From the NCBI GenBank assembly GCA_013697245.1, contig JACCXH010000029.1, forward strand, positions 1 to 39,635: a DNA stretch of 39,635 nt, read 5' to 3'. The notes under the pieces were generated by a model. That model worked only from the letters and a program-made list of their open reading frames with translations, did not search any database and was not told the origin of the DNA. The position numbers and the translations under genes are program-made. The stretch is from Bacteroidota bacterium (GTDB lineage Bacteria > Bacteroidota > Bacteroidia > B-17B0 > Aurantibacillaceae). Numbering within the stretch: position 1 is the stretch's first letter; each line of letters starts with the position of its first letter. This document shows, in pieces, positions 8,581 through 17,859 of the stretch.

Positions 8581-10056
8581 TTATTTTTCACTGTTTTTTA
8601 GACGATCAATATTTTTTGCGAAATACTTTTCGTTTGGCAATAAAGCTTTTTGAATTCGCTGCGCATACCGAATACTATCAATGATCTCTTTTTGTTTATC
8701 GTCAACCAATTGTTTTTGTTTTTCAACTTCTTCTTTTTGACTAATGATAATTTTATTATCTTTTTGTTTTCTTTTAAAGCTGTTAAAAATAAATACCGAA
8801 AAGCCCAGCAATACTATAATACCGGTAATAAAAGCGATTTTTTGAATGTTTTGTTTCTCGATAATGCTTTCCTGCAACTGTTTATCTTTATTTAATAGTT
8901 CAATTTCTCTATCGCGTTTATCAGTTTCATATTTTGTTTGTATTTCGCCAATCTGGTTTTGGTTCTGCAAACTTTGAAGCGAATCTTTCGCCATCATGTA
9001 GCGGCGATTATATAAAAAAGCATTTTTAAAATCACCCGTCTGTGCATATAGCTCCGAGAGGGCAAGGCAAGAAACCTTCACACCTTCTTTGTCATCAATT
9101 TTTTGTGCAATAAGCAATCCTTTGTTAAGATATTCCGCCGCTTCTTTATACTTTTTTAATCGAATATAGTTATCTCCAATATTAGTGTAAGCTATTTCTG
9201 AATAAAATTCGTTATTGGTTGCTTCGTAAATAGGCGCAGCCCTAAACAGATAATCCAGCGATTTTTGAAAATGACCTTGTGATGAAAAACAAACGCCAAG
9301 GTTGGTATATATATCAGCTATTTTTAATTGATTACCCGCCGCCTGTTGGATCTTTAATGCTTCAAAAAAATAATACAGGGCTTTATCGTAATTCTTTAGC
9401 TCATTATAAACCAGGCCAAGGTTACCATATACTTTTGAGCGGTTAATATTGTCGTTTTTTTCTATTAATGGGATAGCCTTTAAAAAAAACTCTAATGCTT
9501 TTGTAAAGTTTTGCTGATCGTTATAAACATTGGCAATATTATTATAGCAGGTCATAATGCCTGTGCTGTCTTTTATCGATTCAAAAATGCGTAACGACTC
9601 GTATGAGTTGGTAATGGCTGCTCCATAATTTGCATTTGACTCATAAATTAAAGACAGATTGCGATACGAAAAAGCAATTAAAGTAGGATTACCAAAAATT
9701 TTGGCAAGTTCAAGCGCCTTTTTTAAATTTAACAGGGCGTCATTTTTCTTATGTTGGTAATTAAGCGCCATACCAATGTTATTATAACTATTGATCTTAC
9801 CGGAAGTATAATTTAGTTTTTCTGATAAAGCTAGCGCTTCATTACATAAGGTTATGGCTGAATCTGGATTTGCACGGCGAATGCTCTCAGACCTGGCATT
9901 CATATCATTGATCTTTGCGGTATCATTTTGTGATATCAAAAGAAACGGAAAAAAAAGGAAAAAGAAAATAACGATTTTGGAAAAAGGTTTTACCGCCTTT
10001 AAAAAAAAATGATCAGTTTTTTGATCGGCGAAACTCCTTTTTCTGTCAAATAGCAT
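8581..10056 (-). CDS. TPR membrane protein, truncated relative of TPR-PP2C/SpoIIE phosphatases
   Basis: A 491-aa protein with a hydrophobic N-terminal export signal (about residues 28-43), some eight tetratricopeptide repeats (about 55-370), one transmembrane helix (about 408-428) and a cytoplasmic coiled coil. It ends with DSIRYAQRIQKALLPNEK and about a dozen more residues. That linker is what normally introduces a C-terminal SpoIIE/PP2C phosphatase domain in Bacteroidota sensors of this layout, yet the stop comes immediately after and the next gene is convergent, so no catalytic domain is present. It is the third gene of a proS-hypothetical-TPR operon, 8 nt behind its neighbour. It could be a decoy or scaffold, or a decayed sensor. 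The TPR and TM calls are firm; the truncation interpretation is inferred from the linker. Confidence 0.8.
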   Translation of the reverse strand: MLFDRKRSFADQKTDHFFLKAVKPFSKIVIFFFLFFPFLLISQNDTAKINDMNARSESIRRANPDSAITLCNEALALSEKLNYTSGKINSYNNIGMALNYQHKKNDALLNLKKALELAKIFGNPTLIAFSYRNLSLIYESNANYGAAITNSYESLRIFESIKDSTGIMTCYNNIANVYNDQQNFTKALEFFLKAIPLIEKNDNINRSKVYGNLGLVYNELKNYDKALYYFFEALKIQQAAGNQLKIADIYTNLGVCFSSQGHFQKSLDYLFRAAPIYEATNNEFYSEIAYTNIGDNYIRLKKYKEAAEYLNKGLLIAQKIDDKEGVKVSCLALSELYAQTGDFKNAFLYNRRYMMAKDSLQSLQNQNQIGEIQTKYETDKRDREIELLNKDKQLQESIIEKQNIQKIAFITGIIVLLGFSVFIFNSFKRKQKDNKIIISQKEEVEKQKQLVDDKQKEIIDSIRYAQRIQKALLPNEKYFAKNIDRLKNSEK

Positions 10057-10064
10057 TTATTTAA

Positions 10065-10790
10065 TTATAGATTTATTTCGTCGTCAACACTACTGCCATT
10101 TCCTTTTGAGCCCATGTAACCTAATCGTTTACCGGTTCTTAGCGCACTACTGCTTGATTTTTCCTGGATCTCTAAAACACTTACTTGTCTTACCGAATCG
10201 TATGGGGGTGTAAATAAGTCGAAAGTGATGGCATAAATGATCAATTCATTTACAATATCACTTAGTTGTTCCTTAGAGGTAGGTTCGGCACTAAAAGCAT
10301 TGTATTTATAACCTATTTGTGTGCGGGTTTCGAGAAAGAATTTTTTTTCACGGTTCACAAAAACACGTGCTACAAGGTAACCAAGATCATTTAAACGATT
10401 GTATTTGTATGAATCTGCCAGGAAATTATAAACACTGATAATACCACAGAACGAATTCATTTCGTTGCTTTTTATATAACTTGTTTTAAACATGGGGTGC
10501 GACCTGTCAAACTCAAAAACGTTAGAGTGCATCTGAAAATCGAGAATATCGCCGGCTACCTTTAATTGCATAGATTGCAGGCTTACATCTTTGTAATATA
10601 TATTAACGCGTTTATCAATTGCCGCCACCGATTCCGCCAGGTCATCGGCTTTTTCTTTTAATGTATCTTTTAATTCGTTAAAAACAGAGATGGTATTTGT
10701 ATAAACATCCTGTTTCATTACCGATTTTTCGGAAAGTAACTTTAAGATAGTTGCTTTTTGTTTTTGTTCCTGCTCGCTGTCCATGACCAT
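10065..10790 (-). CDS. Hypothetical protein between proS and TPR gene
   Basis: A 241-aa soluble protein I do not recognise. It has no signal peptide or membrane segment. The N-terminal 75 residues are predicted helical (ATILKLLSEKSVMKQDVYTNT, then LKEKADDLAESVAAIDKRV), the middle is mixed alpha/beta with many aromatic residues, and the last 30 residues are Ser/Gly-rich and probably disordered. It starts 5 nt after the proS stop, so it is almost certainly cotranscribed with proS; a second ATG two codons in (10784) is an equally plausible start. The tight link to proS suggests a conserved Bacteroidota neighbour rather than a stray ORF, but no function can be assigned. Confidence 0.75.
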   Translation of the reverse strand: MVMDSEQEQKQKATILKLLSEKSVMKQDVYTNTISVFNELKDTLKEKADDLAESVAAIDKRVNIYYKDVSLQSMQLKVAGDILDFQMHSNVFEFDRSHPMFKTSYIKSNEMNSFCGIISVYNFLADSYKYNRLNDLGYLVARVFVNREKKFFLETRTQIGYKYNAFSAEPTSKEQLSDIVNELIIYAITFDLFTPPYDSVRQVSVLEIQEKSSSSALRTGKRLGYMGSKGNGSSVDDEINL

Positions 10791-10795
10791 TAATT

Positions 10796-12274
10796 TTAAT
10801 ATGCTCTCGCAAATAAAACCCTTTGCTTACTAGGTTTTCCGCTATAAATACATACGCCATTTTCTAATGGATTATTTAAAGGGATGCAACGGATCGTTGC
10901 TTTGGTTTCGTTCTTAATTTTTTCTTCAGACTCGGGTGTCCCATCCCAATGGGCTAAAATAAAACCTGTTTTTTCGTCCAGTACTTTTTTAAACTCTTCG
11001 TACGAATCCACTTTATGTGTCATTGCTTTCATTCGCGCCAAAGCTTTAGTGTATAGGTTGGCCTGTATATCTTCTAACAATTTAGCTACATAAACTTCAA
11101 CCTCTTCCATTTTAACTATCTCTTTGCTTAAAAGGTCACGTCTGGCAACTTCAACAGTTCCGTTGGCAAGATCTCTTTCGCCAACAGCAATGCGAATAGG
11201 AGTGCCTTTTAATTCGTGTTCTGCAAATTTAAAGCCCGGACGTTGAGAGTCGCGGTTATCGTATTTAACCGAAATATTGTTTACCTGAAGTTTTACTTTA
11301 AGTGTATTAGCAAACTCAGTTATTTTAGCAAGGCCTTCTTCACTTTTATAAATAGGCACAATAACTACTTGTGTTGGTGCTAATTTTGGAGGGATGACCA
11401 GGCCATTATTATCGCTGTGACTCATAATCAAAGCACCCATTAAACGCGTACTCATGCCCCATGATGTAGCCCAAACATGGTCTAATTTTCCTTCTTTATT
11501 AGCAAATTTTACATCAAAAGCTTTCGCGAAATTTTGTCCTAAAAAATGAGAGGTACCGGCTTGTAAAGCCTTACCGTCCTGCATCAGGGCCTCAATACAA
11601 TAAGTATCGTCGGCACCTGCAAAACGTTCGTTAGCGGTTTTTACACCTTTAACCACGGGCATAGCCAACCAGTTCTCTGCAAAATCGGCATAAACATCCA
11701 GCATTTTTCGGGTCTCTTCAATGGCCTCATCCTTTGTAGCGTGGGCGGTGTGACCTTCCTGCCATAAAAATTCGGCGGTACGTAAAAATAAACGCGTACG
11801 CATTTCCCAACGCACCACATTGGCCCACTGGTTAATAAGCAAAGGAAGATCGCGGTAACTTTGGATCCAGCCTTTGTATGTATTCCAGATAATGGCTTCG
11901 CTGGTTGGACGAACAATGAGTTCTTCTTCCAGTTTAGCTTCCGGATCAACGATCAATTTACCAGGATTTTGTGGGTCTGTTTTTAAACGGTAATGAGTAA
12001 CCACTGCACATTCTTTTGCAAAGCCTTCGGCGTTCTTTTCCTCAGCCTCGAACAAACTTTTTGGTATAAATAGCGGGAAGTAAGCATTTACGTGGCCGGT
12101 GTCTTTAAACATCTTATCCAGGGTTTGTTGCATCTTTTCCCAGATGGCATAACCATGTGGTTTAATAACCATGCAACCCCTAACAGCGCTGTGATCTGCC
12201 ATGTCTGCCTCTACAACAATATCATTGTACCATTTACTGTAATCTTGTTCCTGTGGAGTAATAACCTTGCTCAT
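10796..12274 (-). CDS. proS: Prolyl-tRNA synthetase, archaeal/eukaryote-type
   Basis: Class IIa aminoacyl-tRNA synthetase, 492 aa, charging tRNA-Pro with proline. The length and the lack of an inserted editing domain mark it as the short archaeal/eukaryotic-like ProS common in Bacteroidota. Visible class II landmarks are [15 protein letters not shown] near residue 65, the motif 2 region [11 protein letters not shown] with [12 protein letters not shown] (about residues 120-175) and the motif 3 region with [20 protein letters not shown]. The C-terminal zinc/anticodon region ends in VLFARAY, the family's typical end. It is the first gene of a three-gene operon. Confidence 0.96.
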   Translation of the reverse strand: MSKVITPQEQDYSKWYNDIVVEADMADHSAVRGCMVIKPHGYAIWEKMQQTLDKMFKDTGHVNAYFPLFIPKSLFEAEEKNAEGFAKECAVVTHYRLKTDPQNPGKLIVDPEAKLEEELIVRPTSEAIIWNTYKGWIQSYRDLPLLINQWANVVRWEMRTRLFLRTAEFLWQEGHTAHATKDEAIEETRKMLDVYADFAENWLAMPVVKGVKTANERFAGADDTYCIEALMQDGKALQAGTSHFLGQNFAKAFDVKFANKEGKLDHVWATSWGMSTRLMGALIMSHSDNNGLVIPPKLAPTQVVIVPIYKSEEGLAKITEFANTLKVKLQVNNISVKYDNRDSQRPGFKFAEHELKGTPIRIAVGERDLANGTVEVARRDLLSKEIVKMEEVEVYVAKLLEDIQANLYTKALARMKAMTHKVDSYEEFKKVLDEKTGFILAHWDGTPESEEKIKNETKATIRCIPLNNPLENGVCIYSGKPSKQRVLFARAY

Positions 12275-12413
12275 AGATCAATTTAGTTTCTGTAGGCATT
12301 TTAGCTGTTTATAATTAAACTGATAAAAAATGCAAATTTTTAAAATACTAGCTTGTTTTTGCGTAAATTTACTTAAAATCTCCGCAATATTATTAACTTT
12401 TAAAAGATTTGCG

Positions 12414-13799
12414 ATGAAAAAATTCTTTGTTCCAATAGCTCTTTTTACACTACTATTTAGTTCGTGTAAAATCTCTCAGCTCAGTTCTTATCAGGACGAC
12501 GTTTATACCAGTCCATCTGAAGAAAAAAAATTAGCACGAATTGCGGAAGCTGAAAAAGCAAAAAAAGATGCTGCAGAAAAACAAAAACAACAAGATGAAG
12601 CATTAGCTCAAAAAGCTAAAGATGATTCTAATCCATATTATAAAGATCCTCAATACAACAGCGACGATTATTATGATTACAAGTATGCTTCGCAGATCCG
12701 TCGTTTTAATAACCCGGTAAGCGGCGCTGGGTACTATAATAATTATTACACTAATTCTTACATGTACAATCAAAATCCGAACATGTACGGATCTAGTATT
12801 TATAGTTCTTATAACTATAATATGCCTTCTAACCAATTTGGTAATTATAGCAATGGTCTATCCATGAGTTTTGGTACAGGAAACTATTACAATAATTCTT
12901 ATGGTGGATACAACCCATATTACAGTACTTATAACCCTTATTATTCAAATTATTATTACGGTTGCAACAACATGTATGGAGGTTATAATCCATACAGTTA
13001 TGGTTACAACCCATATAGCTATAATCCATATTCTTATAATCCTTATGGGTATAATCCATACATGATGGGTTATAACAATGGTTTTAATAGTGGTAGTAAC
13101 TGGGGTTATTTTAATAGTTATGATGTAAACAGTTCATACAGTCACGCTGAATATGGCCCAAGAGGTAGCAATGGCGGTGGTAACGGACATCGTCAAACAA
13201 CTGCAGGTATGGCTGTTCCCGAAGGAAGCAGTGTACGCCAACAATTCATAAACGAAGTAGCTGTCAAACAAGAAAGCACTCCAAGATTTATTGATGTACC
13301 TCATAAAACAATTAGCAATACTACAACTGATAATTTTGGTGGTGGACAAACTACTTCTTCCGGTTCAGGTAAAACAACCGGTACTGATATAAATTATCCA
13401 AACAATAATTCAAATACTTCAACTACTCCGGTTGCAACCCCTAAACAAGAAGGTTTTTGGCCTAGGATATTTTCTTCCGATAACCAGAATACAAATTTAG
13501 GGTCAGGAAAAAATACGACTACTGATAATGGTTCAAACACTAACACGAATCCGGTAAGAAATACTAACAACTCACCGGGAAGATCAACCGGTTCTTCTGA
13601 AACGTATAACCCAAACAACGGTAATTCCGGTTCAGGTAAAAGCGTTAATGGGAGTATAGATAATAACGGTTTTCAAAATAACACCAACAGTTCTAATCGT
13701 AACACCGGGGGTAATTCAAACTTTGGCGGCGGCGATTATAATAGCGGTGGCTCATCTAGTCCCAGAGGTTCAGGTGGAGGATCAAATCACCCAAGATAA
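12414..13799 (+). CDS. Low-complexity Asn/Tyr/Gly-rich lipoprotein
   Basis: A 461-aa protein from the ATG at 12414. The frame is open back to 12330, but only this start places a signal peptide at the N-terminus. The signal ends in a lipobox, LLFSSCK, giving a lipid-modified Cys around residue 17. Next comes a charged helical stretch rich in E/K/A/Q (35-70), then a Tyr/Asn-rich region with tandem NPYSY-type units (about 170-220), and a C-terminal half rich in Gly, Asn, Ser and Thr with several GSGK words. No enzymatic domain is visible. The next gene, an outer-membrane beta-barrel, begins 6 nt later, so the two are probably cotranscribed and both in the outer membrane. A structural or surface-layer role is possible. 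I do not recognise the family. Confidence 0.8.
   Translation: MKKFFVPIALFTLLFSSCKISQLSSYQDDVYTSPSEEKKLARIAEAEKAKKDAAEKQKQQDEALAQKAKDDSNPYYKDPQYNSDDYYDYKYASQIRRFNNPVSGAGYYNNYYTNSYMYNQNPNMYGSSIYSSYNYNMPSNQFGNYSNGLSMSFGTGNYYNNSYGGYNPYYSTYNPYYSNYYYGCNNMYGGYNPYSYGYNPYSYNPYSYNPYGYNPYMMGYNNGFNSGSNWGYFNSYDVNSSYSHAEYGPRGSNGGGNGHRQTTAGMAVPEGSSVRQQFINEVAVKQESTPRFIDVPHKTISNTTTDNFGGGQTTSSGSGKTTGTDINYPNNNSNTSTTPVATPKQEGFWPRIFSSDNQNTNLGSGKNTTTDNGSNTNTNPVRNTNNSPGRSTGSSETYNPNNGNSGSGKSVNGSIDNNGFQNNTNSSNRNTGGNSNFGGGDYNSGGSSSPRGSGGGSNHPR
12981..13062 (+). repeat. In-frame tandem coding repeat, NPYSY units
   Basis: Within the lipoprotein gene, five to six copies of a 15- to 21-bp unit encode variants of Tyr-Asn-Pro-Tyr-Ser/Gly. 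Looser copies extend upstream to about 12900. Such arrays can expand or contract by slippage, changing protein length in multiples of whole units. Confidence 0.7.
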
Positions 13800-13805
13800 C
13801 AGTAC

Positions 13806-15335
13806 ATGCTTCGCATTAAATTCTTATTAGTCCTATTTATCGTAGGCTTATGTTCGTATTCGCAAAACGATTTGGATGCTATTCGTTATTCTCGGTACGG
13901 GGTTAATGGAACATCACGCTTTGTGGCATTAGGTGGCGCTTTTGGAGCAATTGGCGCCGATCTTAGTTGCGCCGCATACAACCCTGCAGGTTTGGGTCTT
14001 TACCGCAAAGGAGAAATCACTTTTTCGGGAGGCTTAAGAACAACGAATAATACCGGAATTATAAATTCCAAATCCACTACCATTCCAAACGCAGCTTTTA
14101 CATTTAATAATTTTGGTATCCTTGGCGGTTGGCCTTCTAAAAATGATAATGAAAGCAGGAATATTATTGCTTTTACCAATACACAAATTCAAAATTTTTC
14201 AAGTAAAACAAGGATGTCATCTTACACCAACAACAGTTCTATTTTAAAAGATATGGTGAACAAGGCAAACGGATCGATCGGAAAATTAAATAGTTTTTAT
14301 GAAGATCTTGCCTACCAAACTTATTTATTGGATTACGATACTGTAAATAATAAATACAATTCTTTAGTAGATCTTAAACGCACCGTTAAACAAACACGCG
14401 ATGTGGTAACAACCGGTAGAGTGAATGAATTAAATTTTTCTTATGCTTATGCGTATAAAGATGAGTTTTATTTTGGTGCAAGCATTGGGCTTCCAAGAGT
14501 TGATTACTCATCAACCACCACGCATACCGAAGCAGACGATAAAGATAGTATGAGAATAGGCTACACATCATCATCTACCTATACTACCAACTATCTTGAA
14601 GCGGTTCCAAATCTTCATTCTGATTATTCAAAATATTTAGGTTTTAATAGTTTAGCTTATACCGAATATTTTAAAACAAAAGGTAGCGGTATTAATTTTA
14701 AAGTAGGAGGAATAGGACGAGTAAACGATTACTTAAGACTTGGATTTTATTATCACACGGCCACAATTTATAGCTTAAGAGATGATTATTACAATTCAAT
14801 GAGCGCTTATTTTGATGCAAAACCTACAACTCCAAATACCCAAAAAGATCCCCCCGATGGAGGTTATTTTAATTACAAGATCATAACACCTGCAAGGGTA
14901 AGTGTAAACGCGGCAGTAGTGATCAAAAAAATATCTGTTATTGGTATAGATTACGAAATGGTGAATTATAAGACCGCTTCATTAAGCAGCACAGATATTG
15001 CCGATTTTGCCGGTGTTAACGCAGTCATTAAAAGTAAATACAAGGCCGGCCATAATTTAAGGGTAGGTACCGAATTTAATATTAAACCGGTTATGCTGCG
15101 TTTGGGCTATAATATGCAAGGTAGCCCATTTGGTAATGCTTTTGCTGGAACATTTGTTAGACATTCTTATTCAATTGGTGCCGGTATAAGAACGAAGAAC
15201 AATTTTTATATTGATCTGGTTTGGGTAAAAACATTAAGTACCGAAGATTATTATTTCTTTAATACATTTACCCAAAAAGCAACGATCTTATATAACGCCG
15301 TTACGGTTTCTGCAACGGTTGGGATTAAATTCTAA
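13806..15335 (+). CDS. OmpP1/FadL-like outer-membrane beta-barrel protein
   Basis: A 509-aa exported protein. The signal peptide (about residues 1-19) ends before QNDLDAIRYS. The mature N-terminus contains SRFVALGGAFGAIGADLS followed by YNPAGLGLYRKGE. This 'GGAFxAxGxDxSxxxxNPAGL' plug region is typical of FadL/OmpP1 transporters and related Bacteroidota outer-membrane proteins. The remainder alternates short amphipathic strands and ends with VTVSATVGIKF, a terminal-Phe beta-signal for BAM insertion. The family imports hydrophobic compounds across the outer membrane; the substrate here is unknown. It follows the lipoprotein gene by 6 nt. Confidence 0.85.
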   Translation: MLRIKFLLVLFIVGLCSYSQNDLDAIRYSRYGVNGTSRFVALGGAFGAIGADLSCAAYNPAGLGLYRKGEITFSGGLRTTNNTGIINSKSTTIPNAAFTFNNFGILGGWPSKNDNESRNIIAFTNTQIQNFSSKTRMSSYTNNSSILKDMVNKANGSIGKLNSFYEDLAYQTYLLDYDTVNNKYNSLVDLKRTVKQTRDVVTTGRVNELNFSYAYAYKDEFYFGASIGLPRVDYSSTTTHTEADDKDSMRIGYTSSSTYTTNYLEAVPNLHSDYSKYLGFNSLAYTEYFKTKGSGINFKVGGIGRVNDYLRLGFYYHTATIYSLRDDYYNSMSAYFDAKPTTPNTQKDPPDGGYFNYKIITPARVSVNAAVVIKKISVIGIDYEMVNYKTASLSSTDIADFAGVNAVIKSKYKAGHNLRVGTEFNIKPVMLRLGYNMQGSPFGNAFAGTFVRHSYSIGAGIRTKNNFYIDLVWVKTLSTEDYYFFNTFTQKATILYNAVTVSATVGIKF

Positions 15336-15357
15336 TTTTTTTCCGGAATACTGTTTT

Positions 15358-15388
15358 TTTGAATAATTAATCTTTACTTTTAAATTCT
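15358..15388 (+). promoter_or_regulatory. Bacteroidota-type promoter of serA
   Basis: TTTG (15358-15361), a 19-nt spacer and TAAATTCT (15381-15388; 6 of 8 to TAnnTTTG). The spacing equals that of the tRNA-Glu promoter. The ATG at 15412 lies 23 nt past the -7 element. Confidence 0.5.
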
Positions 15389-15411
15389 TAATAATTTATA
15401 GGGATTTAATT

Positions 15412-16365
15412 ATGAGCAAAAAAATATTGGCAAACGATGGCATAGATGCTGTTGGAAAAGAAATGCTTGAGAAAGCCGGCTTTACAGTTGTAACCGAAAA
15501 AGTTGAACAAGATAACATTGCTAAGGAAATTAACGACAAAGGTTATATGGCCGTTACTGTGCGCAGCGCCTCCAAGATCAGAAAAGATATTATTGATGCT
15601 TGCCCAAATTTAAAAGTAATAGCCCGTGGTGGCGTGGGCATGGATAATATTGATGTGGAGTATGCCCGTTCTAAAGGAATAAACGTTATTAATACACCGG
15701 CAGCCTCCAGTAACTCGGTTGCTGAATTGGTATTTGCCCATTTATTTAATGCTGCCCGTTTTTTATACGATAGTAACCGCCAGATGCCTGCAATTGGTGA
15801 AGATAAATTTGATGAGTTAAAAAAGAAATATGCAAAAGGCATTGAACTAAGAGCTAAGACCATGGGTATTGTTGGGTTTGGCAGGATAGGGCAAAGCGTA
15901 GCTAAAATGGCCTTAGGTTTGGGCATGAAAGTATTGGCCTTTGACCCTTTTGTTACTGAAGCAACTATTGATATTGAAATTAACGGGAATGAAAAAGCGG
16001 CATCCGTAAGTATCAAAACCGTTGGTATGGATAAAGTAATTCAAAACTCAGATTATATTACTTTTCACGTACCTGGTGGTAAATTAATTACACGTCACGA
16101 AATTGCAAGTATGAAGAATGGCGTAATTCTTGTAAATACAGCGCGTGGTGGTGTTATTAACGAAGATGATCTTTTAGAAGCTTTAAACAGTGGTAAAGTG
16201 TCACATGCTTGTTTGGATGTGTTTGAAAATGAACCACGACCTTCTATAGCCATATTAAAGAACCCAAAGATCTCTTTAACCCCGCACATTGGCGCAGCTA
16301 CTAACGAAGCCCAGGAACGTATTGGTGTGGAGTTAGCAGAAAAATTAATTGAAGCATTAAAATAA
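15412..16365 (+). CDS. serA: D-3-phosphoglycerate dehydrogenase (short form)
   Basis: NAD-dependent D-2-hydroxyacid dehydrogenase, 317 aa, first step of serine synthesis (3-phosphoglycerate to 3-phosphohydroxypyruvate). The Rossmann motif GFGRIG is at 155-160 and the substrate loop ARGGVGMDNID at 71-81. The catalytic triad is R245 (VNTARGG), E274 (DVFENEP) and H292 (TPHIGAAT). There is no ACT or other C-terminal regulatory domain, as usual for the short form found in Bacteroidota, so allosteric feedback by serine through ACT is not expected. It is followed after 90 nt by a DUF1015 gene, a frequent partner of serine genes in this phylum. Another hydroxyacid substrate is possible but less likely in this context. 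Confidence 0.88.
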   Translation: MSKKILANDGIDAVGKEMLEKAGFTVVTEKVEQDNIAKEINDKGYMAVTVRSASKIRKDIIDACPNLKVIARGGVGMDNIDVEYARSKGINVINTPAASSNSVAELVFAHLFNAARFLYDSNRQMPAIGEDKFDELKKKYAKGIELRAKTMGIVGFGRIGQSVAKMALGLGMKVLAFDPFVTEATIDIEINGNEKAASVSIKTVGMDKVIQNSDYITFHVPGGKLITRHEIASMKNGVILVNTARGGVINEDDLLEALNSGKVSHACLDVFENEPRPSIAILKNPKISLTPHIGAATNEAQERIGVELAEKLIEALK

Positions 16366-16366
16366 T

Positions 16367-16448
16367 AGTCGGCAGTCAACAGAAGTTACTCGGCATTCCT
16401 GGCAGCTTTCTTACGACTAAAAACTAGCGACTAAACTCTAACGACTGA
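16367..16448. repeat. Spacer made of short repeated words
   Basis: The serA-DUF1015 spacer starts with AGTCGGCAGTC and then carries CGACTAA at 16414 and 16428 and CGACTGA at 16442, exactly 14 bp apart. The last unit sits just before the start codon of the next gene. Confidence 0.55.
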
Positions 16449-16455
16449 TTAAAAA

Positions 16456-17715
16456 ATGGCAACTGTTCTCCCTTTTAAAGGCTTACGGCCAACCAACGAT
16501 AAGGTGCATTTAGTTGCCTCCCGTAGTGTTGATGGGTATAATCCCTCAGAGTTAAAAGAAAAACTTACCGGAAACCCTTTTACTTTTTTACATGTTATTA
16601 ATCCTGATTTTGATGATGGCATTCGCACCAAGCCGGGCTCTAAAGAAAGATTGGTAAAAGTAAAACGCCGGTTTAAATCCTTCATCAAAGAAAAGGTCTT
16701 TCAACGTGATGAGAAACCTGCTTATTATATTTACCGTCAAATAAAAAATAATATCGAGTTTCTTGGTATCATTGGCTGCACAAGTATTGATGATTATATG
16801 AACGGGGTTATTAAAGTGCACGAACAAACCATTACCCAGCGCGAAGAAAAATTAAAAGATTATTTAGAGGTTTGTGAGTTTAATGCCGAGCCTGTTCTTT
16901 TCTGTTACCCAAATGATAAAGACCTTGATAAATTAATTTCAGATATTTCAAAAGCAGTACCGCATTACGATTTTACTACAACCGATAAAGTACGACATAC
17001 ACTTTGGGTTTTAAGTGATACAAAAAATGTGGAGCTAATTTCAAAACGTTTTTCCGCGATCCCTTCTATTTATATTGCAGACGGGCATCACCGCTCGGCC
17101 TCTTCGGCTTTGCTTGGCAATATAAAACGAAAAGCAAAGAAGGATTACACCGGTAATGAAGCGTTTAATTATTACCTGGGTGTTTTCTTTTCAGAAACGC
17201 AATTAAAGATCTATGATTATAACAGGATAGTAAAAGACCTGAATAATTTAAGCGTTAACGATCTGCTTCAAAAATTAAAAGATAAGTTCGAAGTAAAAGA
17301 AATTAAAGAAGTTATTTACAAACCTGCAAAGAAGCATGAAATAAGCATGTATATTGACGGGAAATGGTATTCACTGATCTGTAAAAAAGGAACTTATAAT
17401 AGCGATGATCCTGTCGGTAGCTTAGATGCATTCATATTAACAGAACATATTTTATCACCCTTGTTTGGTATTCATGATCTTAAGATCGATAAACGAATTG
17501 GTTTTATTCCGGGTATTAAGGGACCGGAAGCACTTAAAAAAAGTGTAGATGAGGATAAATCTGAAGTTGCGTTTGGATTATATCCGGTAACTATGGACCA
17601 TTTAAAATGGATTGCCGATACCAATAATATTATGCCGCCAAAATCTACCTGGGTAGAGCCAAAGATGCGTAGTGGTTTGGTTATTTATTCTTTTGAAGAT
17701 GATGATAATTCATAG
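16456..17715 (+). CDS. DUF1015 family protein
   Basis: A 419-aa cytosolic protein of the DUF1015 (COG4198) family. It begins with VLPFKGLRPTNDKVHLVASR and SVDGYNPSELKEKLTGNPF, close to the family's usual opening, and contains the hallmark IADGHHRSASSALLGN near residue 210, a conserved Asp-Gly-His-His-Arg that may be catalytic or metal-binding. FIPGIKGPEAL and VAFGLYPVTMDHL near the C-terminus are also family segments. The biochemical role is not established. Its repeated occurrence beside serA/serC in Bacteroidota suggests a link to serine or phosphoserine metabolism; that is inference. Length is normal and the frame intact. Confidence 0.9.
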   Translation: MATVLPFKGLRPTNDKVHLVASRSVDGYNPSELKEKLTGNPFTFLHVINPDFDDGIRTKPGSKERLVKVKRRFKSFIKEKVFQRDEKPAYYIYRQIKNNIEFLGIIGCTSIDDYMNGVIKVHEQTITQREEKLKDYLEVCEFNAEPVLFCYPNDKDLDKLISDISKAVPHYDFTTTDKVRHTLWVLSDTKNVELISKRFSAIPSIYIADGHHRSASSALLGNIKRKAKKDYTGNEAFNYYLGVFFSETQLKIYDYNRIVKDLNNLSVNDLLQKLKDKFEVKEIKEVIYKPAKKHEISMYIDGKWYSLICKKGTYNSDDPVGSLDAFILTEHILSPLFGIHDLKIDKRIGFIPGIKGPEALKKSVDEDKSEVAFGLYPVTMDHLKWIADTNNIMPPKSTWVEPKMRSGLVIYSFEDDDNS

Positions 17716-17766
17716 AAAGCAGGTAATTATTTAACATCAAACAATAATTTAACGCGAAATAAGAAT

Positions 17767-17829
17767 AGTTACGAATGTACGAATCAAACCACCAATTAGT
17801 AAATTCGTTAAGATTCGTAACTCGTAGAT
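17767..17829. repeat. TTCGTAA/TACGAAT word repeats with 10-bp inverted repeat
   Basis: AGTTACGAAT (17767-17776) is perfectly inverted at 17813-17822 (ATTCGTAACT). In between, GTACGAATC and AATTCGTTAA are partial copies of the same word, and CTCGTAGATT follows. It fills the spacer between the DUF1015 and yggS genes. Confidence 0.55.
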
Positions 17830-17859
17830 TAACAAGAAAAATTGAAGCGTGAATTAAAA

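Noticed and set aside
12603-13618. Minus- and plus-strand frames within the lipoprotein gene
   Set aside because: Low-complexity Asn/Tyr/Gly codons keep other frames open by chance; compositions (long runs of Ile/Val or His/Asn) are not protein-like.
15543-16379. Long antisense frames across serA
   Set aside because: Mirror frames of a conserved enzyme gene with no independent support.
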